From: Steinernema hermaphroditum
Lineage: Eukaryota; Nematoda; Chromadorea; Rhabditida; Steinernematidae
DNA: 64,000 nt
Direction: 5' to 3'
Assembly: GCA_030435675.1 (NCBI GenBank)
Contig: CM059621.1
Coordinates: 186,001 to 250,000, forward strand
Program-made: the position numbers and the translations under genes
Notes under the pieces: model-generated
Told to the model about the DNA's origin: nothing
The model's database searches: none
Seen by the model: only the letters and a program-made list of their open reading frames with translations
Shown here: piece after piece, positions 20,622 through 31,635 of the stretch
How the letters are laid out: every line of letters starts with the position of its first letter
Numbering within the stretch: the stretch's first letter is position 1

Positions 20622-23600
20622 ATGGTAGACCGACTGAGTGTATTCATTCTGGTCTTCGCAGTCGTCTACTTCCTCGAAGCGATCGGTGGCACCTACATGG
20701 TGTCCGCCATCCAGAGCATCGAACGACAATTCCAGATCCCAAGTAAACTGACTGGATTCATGGTCAGTGCTAGTAAGTCATTGGATCTACGCATCTTCTC
20801 ATTACTCCTTTCTAGGTGACATCGGCTATATTCCAACTGTAATATTCATCTCTTATTTCGGCTCAAAAGGAAACAGAGCCAAATGGATCGGCGCAGGAAC
20901 ATTCCTAATCGCCTGTTGTCATATTTTGATTTCCACACCGAACTTTATCTTCCCTGTTACGGCGCCAGTGTTGAACTTGACTAAACTTCAGGTATTCATC
21001 AGGCTAAAAACTCAAAAATCTGATATATTGCAGCACAGTTTACTGCCACCAAAGGCCCTTCTCCAGCAAAATGTGACTCTGAATCAGTTCATGAGCTATC
21101 CTCCAGTGGCCGATAGAATCCCGTTCATTGTACGGCAAAAACTTCTGGAGAAAGTGGCCGGACTGAAGAACAAGGAAGAGAAAACGAGGCTTGTAAGGAG
21201 CATTTTTGGATCTTTTGGCGACGATCACAAGAATAGGACTGTTCAATCTGAGTATGGTCTGTATGTTTTGGATGAAGCCTTGATGGGACAGGTAGGTCCA
21301 TCCACGAAGATACTAGATTCAATATGCTAGAAAGGCCATTTAAAATGGTGCTCTACCCAGAGATGCCAACTGAGCCAGGACCGTCCCAGATCTCTGGTCC
21401 TATCTCAGACTTTCGAAACCAACAAACAACAAACAGATCAATCAAAGTCTTAGCAACCTATCGAAATCAAAAATTGACATGATTTAAAGCTGATTCTAGG
21501 TGATCGAACGCATCGACGGAATCTTGAACGGCACCGAAGGACAACAGCCTCTGATCAATCTCCTCACTCTTTACGCTCACCATCGCGCCAACAACTCCGA
21601 TTCCGACCTGGCCATCACTCGCCGTGCAGCTATCGCTCCCTTCAGCTTCTGTGGTCGACTTGTCAATGATCTGAGATCAGTCGTCAATGTAACATTCCAC
21701 CATTTCCATTTCTGCTGCATAACGTAAAATTTAGGACCTAAAATGCCGTCGCGAAGGCTCAAACTTGGGGCCTTTTGTGATCATCTTTACTGCTCTGTTA
21801 TTCCTCGGCGTTGGACGCTCTATGCCTTGGTGTCTTGGAGTGCCTCTTATCGACGACAATGTCAAGAGGAAGAGCATGCCCGTCTACTTTGCTGGAATTT
21901 CTTTCATTCGAATCCTTGGACCCATCTGTGGTTTCTTGGTGGGAAGCTTCGCCAATAAGCTCTACTATGCTTATCCAGGTGTGTAGATCAACTCAGAGAG
22001 CAAAGCTAGGCGGCCGTGAAAGTTCTTTTTGATATCCTCCAACCTCATAGGGTACCCTCGCATTTTGAAGTGCTCTTAGAGGACTCCTCTAAGGTCATAA
22101 CTAAAAAGAGTTTTTTCACTTCCACCCTGTTTAGCTTAGGCTTGTCTGTCTTATTTCAATGAAGCAACCCAATACTTTGTTTAGCTGACCCTCCCCCTGG
22201 ACTCACCCCGAAGGACCCGACATGGATCGGCGCCTGGTGGTCAGGATACCTCATCATCGGCCTCCTCACTGTGCTGCCCTCTCTCATCCTATTCTTTTTC
22301 CCCGCCACCGGGTAGGTTTCGTAAATTGTGGCATTGGATAAAGTGAATCCGCTATAGAACGAAGATCGCCCCCGAAGACCAAGACAGTCCGAAATCGATG
22401 AAGAAGGAGCTTTCATTTTTCGACAAACACAAGGACACCGCCAGTGAAGAAGATAGTGGCCTGACGAAGACCCAAAAGTTTCGGAAGTCCTACTATGAAG
22501 TGCTCAAGTCTAAAGTGTACATTGGATCCGTGGCCGGACGCGTTCTTGATATCTTCGCTTTCAAAGGGTACATGGTGTTCCTGCCCAAGTACCTCGAAAA
22601 TCATTATGGAATTCCTCAGTACAAGGTTCATCTTTATATGGGTGAGCCATCACATAATAACAATCGTGGTAATTAAACCGTTTTCAGCTGCATTCGGCGT
22701 GTTTGGCTTCGCTTTGGGTACCGTAGCCGGTGGTCTCTTCACTCGATGGACCAAAATGAACGGCCGAAAAGTGGCCTTCTTCGTTTTCTTCGTCTCCACA
22801 CTTAACTTCATCATTTTCTTCAGCAAGACCTTCCTTGGATGCAACTCAATCGTCAACAGTGTCGGAGTCAATGGACGGTAGGCTGTGTGCCCAATGAAGA
22901 TCATAAAAATGGCCACATTGCAGTGAAACGCACTTCAACTACACTCGAGCATGCAATGCAGAATGTGGCTGTGAAACGGCCCAGCTCTATCCTGTTTGCG
23001 ATTCCACTGGATATGCCTACTACTCTCCTTGTCATGCTGGATGCCGTGACGTTATCGTAAAGGACATTGATTCGTATGAGTTGGTAAGTTTCTTAAGCAG
23101 TGAAAAGTAATGTTGGGAACATTTCTCGATGATATTGGCACCATAAGCGCGTCTTTGAAAAGTGGTAAGGCGAATGAAGTGTGGTGTCGGGTGGCGAATT
23201 CAATGCGCCTCATTGGCTCAGGGGCAGAGCGTCTGTCTAGTAAACAGAAGGTCGCTGGTTCGATTCCAGCATGAGGCAGTTCATTTTTCTAATTCAGCAA
23301 TTTACATCAGTTTATTATGTAATATCATTCCACTATCTTTGTATATCACTCATAAGAAAAATGGAACAGACTGACCTGGAAAGGGTGAAGCAGGCTAGTC
23401 GTCCATTTTTAAGTCGACCAGTCGACCATTTTGTCTTGCACGGGAATTCTTTCATGACGCGATTAACTCCACACAATCTTATCTGAGGGGGCTCAAGCTT
23501 GAGTCAGAAGCAGTCTGAGATTGCCCTAGAATCCTTAATCATCGGGCTGTCGATCTCACCTTAAGCCCATCCAGCGATACTTCCACATCCCCAAAAACGG

Positions 23601-24198
23601 CCTATGTGATGGATATTTCATTCAGATGAGATATTTTCAGGAGTTCGCCAACTGTGAGTGCGTCAACGACGGCCTTGGTATCGTCAACAAGCACTTCTGC
23701 AAAGACGACTGTTCTACGATGATCGTTTTGTTTTTCGCAAGTGTCATCAGCGGAGCCTTTGTTGCGGGAACTGGCGTCGTTCCCGGCATGCTCATTCTGA
23801 TACGGTAACCCTCAACTCCACCCATCACTTTCAACCCGAACTTTAGATCCGTTCCTCCAGCTTCTCGGTCCATCGCACTCGGTCTGCAAGGCTTCCTCGT
23901 GAGCCTCTTCGGCACCCTCCCTTCCCCAGTCTTCTGGGGCTTCATCATCGATAGCGCATGCTTAGTTTGGGATAGATCCTGTCCGGACAGAAAGGGTGCC
24001 TGCACCGTCTACGACCCCGATGCGCTCAGAATCAAGATGCATGTGATCTATGTAGGCATCCGTTTCGTGGCCATGTTTACGGATTTGTTCGTCCTGTACT
24101 ATGCCAAGGGACTTAATATTCTGGACGAAGAAGAAGAGGACGTCAAAAAGAACCAAGCGCCGATTCCAATGCAGGAGAAAGCCACTCCGACGATGTAA
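20622..24198 (+). CDS. organic anion transporter (OATP/SLCO family), tandem copy 1
   Basis: This encodes a 12-TM sodium-independent organic anion transporter of the plasma membrane, known in the family to move bile-acid-like, hormone and xenobiotic anions. Exons 20622-20772, 20816-20991, 21034-21291, 21500-21688, 21735-21978, 22185-22311, 22358-22641, 22688-22877, 22924-23083, 23641-23804 and 23847-24198 sum to 765 codons in a closed frame. Family marks are the first helix with [20 protein letters not shown], the [14 protein letters not shown] OATP signature (here [14 protein letters not shown]), and the extracellular Kazal-like loop [16 protein letters not shown] with YYSPCHAGC. The ATG follows a TTCCAG acceptor, so a trans-spliced leader or an upstream coding exon is possible; copy 2 has an N-terminal extension lacking here. 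The 557-bp intron 9 contains a tRNA-Thr. A polyadenylation signal lies at 24337. Confidence 0.93.
23207..23278 (+). tRNA. tRNA-Thr (AGU) inside OATP intron 9
   Basis: This 72-nt gene is identical to the minus-strand tRNA at 1214-1285, with cloverleaf, box A, box B and loop CTAGTAA intact. It lies in the same orientation as its host, within the intron separating the Kazal-like exon from the penultimate exon of the transporter. Confidence 0.95.
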
Positions 24199-24336
24199 AT
24201 CGGGTATTAATGTTTCTATAGGTGTTCATATCCTTATTTATATTCATGTACATTGAATCTATCCAATGCATTTCTCCAACTTGCCATTCGTCTATTCATT
24301 TATGTTTGCAAATATTGTGATGTTTTTGCTGTCGGC

Positions 24337-24342
24337 AATAAA
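24337..24342 (+). terminator. AATAAA polyadenylation signal of OATP copy 1
   Basis: A canonical hexamer about 140 bp after the stop codon at 24196-24198, with a T-rich stretch upstream. Confidence 0.75.
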
Positions 24343-26330
24343 ATGACTTGTTATCAAGCGACGAAAGGTGGCCATAACCACATGTTATTCGTGTTAAACG
24401 TTGTTCAATCTAGACGTCGATGAAATGGTTTGTTTCCAAATCAGATTGATTATTCCTGAAAAGAGTCACTAAAGTGGTGCGACATTAATTGTGTAACGAC
24501 ATCACAGCACCCGGAAGAAAGAGACAAAACCGGTATAGATAAATGCGTAACTATATGCGTACAATGATAAGATCAACGCCTAAGCAGAAATCTAAACCGG
24601 GCGAAAAAAAATTTTTGCCGAAGCCACCACGACTACAGAGATCGCCCCTCGGGCTCGTATCAAATAAATAGGCTTAAAATTTGCGAGGAAGGTCACTGCT
24701 ATAGCTGGCCCTTTGCTACTACAACCTCCGGCTTCGAATCGGAGGCATCCCTACGTCAAAGCCTTCTCGATCAGAGGGAAGTTCTTGCTTGTCATATCTT
24801 ATGTTGTGTAGCCACGTTGTTTCCTCTTCTTTATTCAATGATAAGATAAGATCTTTGGCTTTTAGTTGGCGAAATTATTAAACAAAGTGAGATGTTTTTG
24901 GTATGTCATCATGGTGACACTTTACGGAATTGAAATGTTGCTTCTATTCTTTTTTTTGCACTGAATATAGTCCGCGCCTTTGCAACCTTCAGAACTCTCT
25001 CGTCTCTAACTTTAATTTACTTTACTTTATTTGAAACTGTGGGCGGCGGAGAAGTGCAGAGGAATCGACCGAGCAGGGCTTCCCTTCCACAAGCGTCTTC
25101 AGGCATGCACGATTTATCTTCCCGAATCAACGGCTTACGCCGTGCAGGACGTCTCATATATGCACAAAGAAGAACAGAGTCAGACCGTGGTCGCTGATTT
25201 TTTCTGATTTCGGTGGAGCAGACGAATCCGAATAGAATGCAGCGTTCCCATTAGTTTGCGCGGGCGTCGAAGTCGTGAAGAGTTGATTCCGGAAGTGGAA
25301 TAGCGGTAGAGCAGAGCCAACGGAGCGGAGAGTCATCTTCGGTTCGGCTGGCGGTGTGGACTTCGGAGTTGCAACGCTTCTTCGGCTTCTCTGATGGCGC
25401 GGGTAGAGTCGGGCGGTCGTGACGGGCTTTTTGGCGAGACATGCATCAAGGCTAAATGTGGTCATTTCGAGCAGCTCTTCTATCAGTCTTCTTCCTGAGC
25501 GTTGTGGCTTCATTTGAGCATAAATTTGTTGTGTTTGAAGAATACTACAGAAAATTGTGGTAAATTTATCATGTTGCAGTATTTCAGGCCGACCCCTTAC
25601 GCATCGATTTCATCAGCTACACACAGAAGCCGACACCAGAAGCCAATAATAAGCTAGCGAAAGACATCGGAAAGGCTCTTCTAATTGGTGCTGATCTGAG
25701 GTAGCAGTTCTTTCGCTGAACAGTGATTCATTCGCCAACATAAACTGGATGTTAAATGAGGTTTCGCACCGTTCGGCTAGTTGAAACTGGTAACTTAGAA
25801 TTGGTTTTAGCGGGAACTAAGGTCTTTGTTGTTTCCTTCGGGAAATCAATGAATTTTCCTAACAATGAGAGCACCTACAAAGCCATGCCATTGTAAGGGG
25901 TTATCTAGAATGTCCATATACTCAATCCATCGTAGATCCGGGTTCCAGACATGTTGCTTTATAAGGCAATCAGCCTCATAGCTCTAGTCCATTCAGAGCC
26001 GGATCAGCGCAGTCTTCAATATTACTATTTTTGGACATGTATACACCGACCGTTTCCACGCACTTCCTTCAAGAGTTTACCAAAGAAACACTCCAATCTT
26101 ACCGTGCAACCCATTTCCGAAACTTTGATCCTGTTCCTAATCCGCCCCGAAACCCTAAGTACCGTAATCCATGATCCTAAAATAACCTACTTCGTCTAAT
26201 TCTAAAGTTTCATCAAAATAATGATGATGTTTTCGTCCACCCACAACATGGAAACGGTCCTGGCGCTTCCTTCAGGACCACCGTCTTTGCCCAATTTGTG
26301 ACGTCAAATCAAAAAGTAGGCGGCCGGACA
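24343..26330. other. spacer between the two OATP genes
   Basis: No complete gene. Two possible remnants are listed separately or noted here: a minus-strand frame at 25154-25513 (basic, Ser/Pro-rich, no motif) and an orphan exon at about 25586. Part of 25230-25300 resembles 2275-2350. Confidence 0.4.
25586..25702 (+). pseudogene. possible orphan exon
   Basis: After TATTTCAG the sequence is open as ADPLRIDFISYTQKPTPEAN, then NKLAKDIGKALLIGADLR and stop. This looks protein-like, but no partner exon was found on the plus strand. It may be the last exon of a degraded gene between the two transporters. Confidence 0.3.
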
Positions 26331-29300
26331 ATGCTGGGTACAAAACGGGCGCCGGCGACCTTCGTCGTCTTCACGCCGCCACCGCCGTCGATCTATGGTG
26401 CTGCAAAAAGCAAACAAGACGAAGAAGAAGAACGTGTTCTCCCCGCTGGTGGACTCTTATTAGGACGTGAAATCACAAATTTCTCCGCCGTCGCCGCTCA
26501 TAAGAAGAGTGTCATCTTTTCAATTGTCGCTGCAACAATGATCGACAGATTTAGCGTTTTTATTGCTATCTTTGCCCTTGCCTACTTCTTGCAAGAGATC
26601 GGGCAGACCTACATGATCTCTGTTATTCAGAGCATCGAGCGGCAGTTTCAAATACCCAGCAAGCTGACGGGCTTCATGGTCAGCGCTAGTAAGTTTGTTT
26701 GTTTTTATATGCACTTGAGGTAGACGGTATACCTTAGAGTAATGAGTGCCATACCCTCAAGGGTTCGATTCCCGGCATCGGAAAACCTTTTTGGAAATAT
26801 GTACAGCTTCTTGAGCAACTGCTTCTGGTAGCAGATGCGAACGTTTTCCTTCGCCCAACGTAAAAAGGCATACAAACGAAAAAAAGAGCCAAAAAATTAA
26901 AAATTAAAAAGTTTCTTCCGATGCCGGGAATCGAACCCGGGCCTTGCGGGTGAGAGCCGCAAATCCTAACCACTAGACCACATCGGATGGAATTTCTCTT
27001 CTCACCTTCATTCATATATCTCTAAAACTGCCAGCTATAAAAGATATATTTCTGAATGCCCCTTCTCTATCGTGTTTCGTTTCATGACTCACACAGGTCC
27101 ACTTGAGGTCCACTTTTTGAAAACCATTTGACCTAGTGAACCATGAAACGTTCATCGCCTCCGATCGTACTAATCACATTATGAATCATTCCTTTCGGAG
27201 AACACCCACTGATCAGCATCAATCTTTAAATACTCTCCGCGCAGCAGCAGACTAGACTTTAGACGACGCAGACCCTTCAGGGGATCATCTGAGATCCGTC
27301 CGAACGAAAGTACTTTTAGCGTGCGTTTTATTGTTTTTCGCGCTCAACGCTTCATGCGTAGACATGCGTCAAAACAATATCGTCTGACGAAAGCGAAAGA
27401 TCGAAGGGCAGAACAGAGGGTCCGGTTGAGGAGACAAATTGTAAGAGCTGACTGGATGTTCAGTTCTGTGACCAAAAAATAATCGATGCTTGTTTTTATC
27501 GACATGGACAGTAATGGATGTCAGAGGATGTCAAGCAGGAAGGGGAACCACATCAGCAAAAGGAACATTCCACAGAAACATTACCTTTTTAAGATCAGAA
27601 CGCGAAAAAGGTACATTTTTATCTACAACACCTGATTCACCGAATACAGTGGTGATGATCAGCCTGCATACCCATTAGAAATAGATCCATAGAAAGGTTG
27701 TCTTTTATGGTGTAAAAGGGCACCAATTGAGAGGAATTGTTTACTCACATATGATTCAAAGAGCTCTTAACCAGTTCAATATACATGACATTAATTTCAG
27801 GCGATATCGGCTACATCCCGACAGTAATATTGATCTCCTACTTTGGGTCAAAGGGAAACCGAGCCAAATGGATCGGCACAGGAACGCTGCTCGTCTCCAT
27901 CTGCTACATCATGATCTCAACCCCCAATTTTCTATTCCCATCTCGGGCGCCCGTCCTCAACACTACTCATCTTCAGGTTTCTGTATTAAGCCAATCCTCA
28001 CTCAATCAACTTCTTACAGAACAGCCTTCACCCCTCCTCTAAACTCCTCGATTCTCATGCTTCCATTGCTGACTATCTGAACTACACGCCCATCTCAGAT
28101 GGAATTCCGTCTCCGCTGAAGATGCGACTCCTGGAAAAAGCCGCTCATTTCGATGAACTGCAACAGTCGGGCGAGACTCTTTTGGACGACTTTGATTCGA
28201 TGGTCGAGGAGCGCGGCAACAACAAGTCAACCCGGGGTCTTTACACAATCGATCAGCCGGCCATGAGACAGGTTTGCTGTTTTTAAAGGTTCAGCGAAGT
28301 GGGTTCATAAAGGACTGGGGGTCGAAGGACTCTCGATAAACAGTGCTAATTACGAATGATAAACAACGGGAAAATCGTAAAATTGCTGAGCAAAATCCGG
28401 TTAGTTTGAACATGATGTGAAGGGGTTAGGTTTGACTAGTTAACATGCCAGTTGTTATCATTTTATGGGTGTATTCATCACGTTTTTTACAACAATGCCA
28501 TAGGATTGTAAAGGATTGAAGGCCAAATGACTCTCGATAAACAGTGCTAATTATGCATCATGAGCAACGGAGTCAATAAGGTTTGAAGGCATATTTGTAG
28601 TTAACATGGCAGTCATTTCCAAACAACAATGAACAGATCCGTTTAGATTTGAACTTGGAAAATGGGTTTGCTAAATTGGAAAATGGATCCCTTTACAGTC
28701 TCAAGTGTTATAGCGACCTGCTTTAGGTGCTCTCCCATATACATGCGTTCCTCAACGGTTCCGAGGGCGAAAAGCCCCTAATCCACGCTTTGTCCTCTTA
28801 TGCCCACCACCGAGCTAACAATTCCGACACCGACCTGGAAATCACCCGTCAAGCAGCCATAGCTCCGTTTAGTTTCTGTAGCAGAGTCGTGAACGACTTG
28901 AAAACTACTGTCAAGGTGATACACATCCCTCCCTCCATTTCTAATGAAACCTCATCTGTAGAACCTCAAATGCGAAAAGAAACAATCGAACTTCGGACCA
29001 TTTGCTATAATCTTCACGGCGTTGGTCCTGCTAGGCGTTGGAAAATGCACTTCCTGGAGTCTTGGAATGCCGCTGATCGACGACAACGTGAAAAGGCAGA
29101 GTACATCCCTGTATTTCGGCGGAATAACGCTGACCCGAATCATGGGTCCTATTACTGGCTTCCTTGTGGGAAGTCTTGCCAATGGCCTCTATTTCTGCTT
29201 TCCTGGTATAAGTCCTATCTCGCCAACCCTAAATGTCCCAATTTAGGACAAGCTCCTCATGGTTTGTCCCCAGGAGACCCAACATGGATCGGTGCCTGGT

Positions 29301-31597
29301 GGTTTGGATATCTTCTCGTGGGAACGCTGGGTATCATTCCCTCACTTTTGTTGTGTTTCTTCCCCAGGAAAGGGTTGGCCAAGCGTATTGGACAGGACTC
29401 AAATAAAACTTTTAGAACCAAGGTGCGTCCACACCAGCCAAGTCTTAAGTTCTTCGATAAGCACAAGGCTAACAATAACAATTCCAAAGAAAACCTCTCG
29501 TTTATGGACAACTACCGGGAGGTCTTGGCATCGAAGGTGTTCTTGGGATCGGTTATAGCAAGAGTTTTGGATATGTTCGCTCTGAGAGGTTACAAGACGT
29601 TCATAGCGAAGTATCTCACCCTGCATTATGGTATGCCTCAGTACAAGGCAACGACTTATGTGGGTAAGTGACCTCTGGTTTAGCAGAACTTAAGGTTCCC
29701 CATTTTAGCCCTCTGCATGACACTGATGTTCGCCTTGGGTACAGTAATCGGAGGGATCATCATGCGCCTAACGAAGATGAATGGCCGGCAAGCGGCCTTC
29801 TTCATCCTCATTTTGTCGATCTTGAACCTTGTTGGATTTGGAGCCAAGGGATTCCTAGGATGTACATCAGTTGTCAGTCAAGTTGGAGAGATGGGAAGGT
29901 GAGTTAGAGGGGGAGGTAGAGGCAGAGAACAGGGAATAGTTTAGACAGTCAGCGTATAACTTCACGAATTCATGCAACGAAGGTTGTGGATGTGAAGGAG
30001 CCTCACTGTATCCAGTGTGTGACTCTCAAGGAAATGCCTTCTACTCGCCGTGTCATGCGGGATGCAGAGATGTACAAATGAAGAATATGAATACGTACGA
30101 TATGGTAGGTCGTATATTACGCAAGATCCCAGAGGGCCCCATATGTTATAGCGCATTTATAGCACTTAAGATCAAGAAGTGGTTTTTGGGATCCTATCGT
30201 ATGAACTACGGATGCACCGGAACGAACCGGAATCAGTCAGAAGGTCCGGGGTTCGAATCCACCCGCGAGCAAAACCTTTTTATTTTCGTATTTTCTTGAC
30301 ATAACATTCTGGAAACTGTTTCATTGTCTGATTCTACGTAAGCAGTATTTAAATATGCGGAAAAACGTGCAGAAAAAGTACATAAAAAAAGTTTGACCTG
30401 CGGGCGGATTCGAACCCCGGACCTTTTGACTGATCCCGGTTCGTTCCGGTGCATCCCTAGTATGAACCTGAGGAGAATCAGCATTAACTTCATACAGTCA
30501 TATTCGATATTAAACACTCCAGTAATTACGCATCTGTCCATTTAGAGGTTGACCCCTTTCTGCTTTTCATGCACTATTTTTCTCCACCAAATGACCAGGA
30601 CTTTCCTCTTTTTTGTGGCCTAAGATAATATCAAATGAATGGTCTCATGCAGCAGCGTCTAATTCTCCTTGGAGCTCGAATTCGTATAGCACCCTCTACC
30701 ATCAGATGACGATGGCTATCGCTTTTTTCCGAGGCCTACAATATTTTTGTCAAATTTTGAGATTAAATAAAAGGTCCCGTCCACCAGCGTCTAATTTTCC
30801 TCGAGGCTCAAATTCAGATTGTTTTATCTCAATGAAGACACTCAAGACAGTTATGGTTTTTCCGAAGCCATGAAAACATGAAAAGGCCTATTTTTGGATC
30901 CGACAAGCATCTCAAGGCGTTGCCAATAAGGAGCTACCCTAGACGCACTCGAACTAGTAGTTGCCACTTGATTCAACATGCTAGTCTATCATTTATCTTC
31001 TCCGCTGAATGCCCTTCCAAAACATTGATCCTTTCATCCAGGTCTTCACCAACTGCGACTGCGTCAGCGACGGCTCGGGAACGGTCACCAAAAACAACTG
31101 CCGCGATGACTGTTCCACCATGACCGTCCTCTTCTTCGTCTTCTCCGCATTCGCCGCCTTCTGCTCCGGCCTCGGAATGGTTCCCCACATCATGATCCTC
31201 ATCAGGTACCGTACTCCTTTTGACCATTCCTATCGCCATCTTTAGATCTGTGCCTCCCTCAACGCGTTCCATCGGCCTAGGCCTGCAAGCCTTCCTCATC
31301 TCCCTTTTTGGCACGCTTCCCTCCCCGGTCATCTGGGGAACACTCGTTGACAGCGCGTGCCTCCTCTGGGAGAAGACGTGCGGTCACCGTGGCGCCTGCA
31401 ACATCTACGACACAGACGTGATTCGAGTGAAGATGCATCTCCTCTATGTGAGCATTCGGACCATAGCCATGTTCGCCGACGTCTATGTGTGGTGGCACGC
31501 AGAAGGCTTAAACCTCCAAGAGGAGGACGAAGATAAGGAACAGCCGACCGAAACGGTTCAGATGCAGGAGACAAGTAAGATAGTTGCCGAAGAGTGA
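26331..31597 (+). CDS. organic anion transporter (OATP/SLCO family), tandem copy 2
   Basis: A paralogue of the 20.6-24.2 kb gene in the same orientation. Exons 26331-26688, 27801-27976, 28020-28271, 28727-28915, 28962-29205, 29247-29663, 29709-29898, 29945-30104, 31042-31205 and 31246-31597 sum to 834 codons in a closed frame. Nearly all splice sites match copy 1, but two exons of copy 1 are fused here (29247-29663). Unlike copy 1 it has an N-terminal cytoplasmic extension of about 70 residues (MLGTKRAPATFVVFTPPPP), acidic in the middle. OATP marks are [37 protein letters not shown] and the Kazal-like loop CNEGCGCEGASLYPVC. Intron 1 (1112 bp) carries a tRNA-Glu on the opposite strand; intron 8 (937 bp) carries a hAT-like MITE. 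The start could also be the ATG at 26538, matching copy 1. Confidence 0.93.
26761..26783 (+). repeat. 3' fragment of tRNA-Glu
   Basis: The sequence GGTTCGATTCCCGGCATCGG plus A matches the T arm and 3' acceptor half of tRNA-Glu(CTC). The 5' two thirds are absent and replaced by unrelated sequence. It is inverted relative to the complete tRNA-Glu 130 bp downstream, in the same OATP intron. Confidence 0.85.
26916..26987 (-). tRNA. tRNA-Glu (CUC anticodon) inside OATP copy 2 intron 1
   Basis: The minus-strand cloverleaf has acceptor TCCGATG/CATCGGA, box A TGGTCTAGTGG, box B GGTTCGATTCC, and stem TGCGG/CCGCA enclosing CTCTCAC, giving anticodon CTC. It is antisense to its host gene. An identical copy occurs at 59219-59290. 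Confidence 0.95.
30207..30459. mobile_element. 253-bp hAT-like MITE in OATP copy 2 intron 8
   Basis: Terminal inverted repeats TACGGATGCACCGGAACG and (inverted right end) TAGGGATGCACCGGAACG extend about 90 bp inward. Perfect 8-bp direct repeats GTATGAAC flank the element at 30199-30206 and 30460-30467, as for hAT elements. Each arm contains GGTTCGAATCC, a perfect RNA polymerase III box B, but no box A or cloverleaf. A diverged relative lies at about 63410-63500. Confidence 0.85.
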
Positions 31598-31626
31598 CAA
31601 TATTTAGTTGATTACATGTATAATTT

Positions 31627-31632
31627 AATAAA
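31627..31632 (+). terminator. AATAAA polyadenylation signal of OATP copy 2
   Basis: The hexamer lies 30 bp after the stop codon and 4 bp before the convergent VWA8 stop codon (31636-31638, minus). The two transcripts must therefore overlap at their 3' ends. Confidence 0.8.
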
Positions 31633-31635
31633 AAC

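Noticed and set aside
26298..26330. Upstream extension of OATP copy 2 to 26298
   Set aside because: Begins with GTG, not ATG. The first ATG is at 26331.
30207..30459. tRNA-like sequence with box B in the OATP intron
   Set aside because: No cloverleaf, anticodon stem or box A can be drawn. The 8-bp target duplication and inverted termini show a hAT-like MITE.
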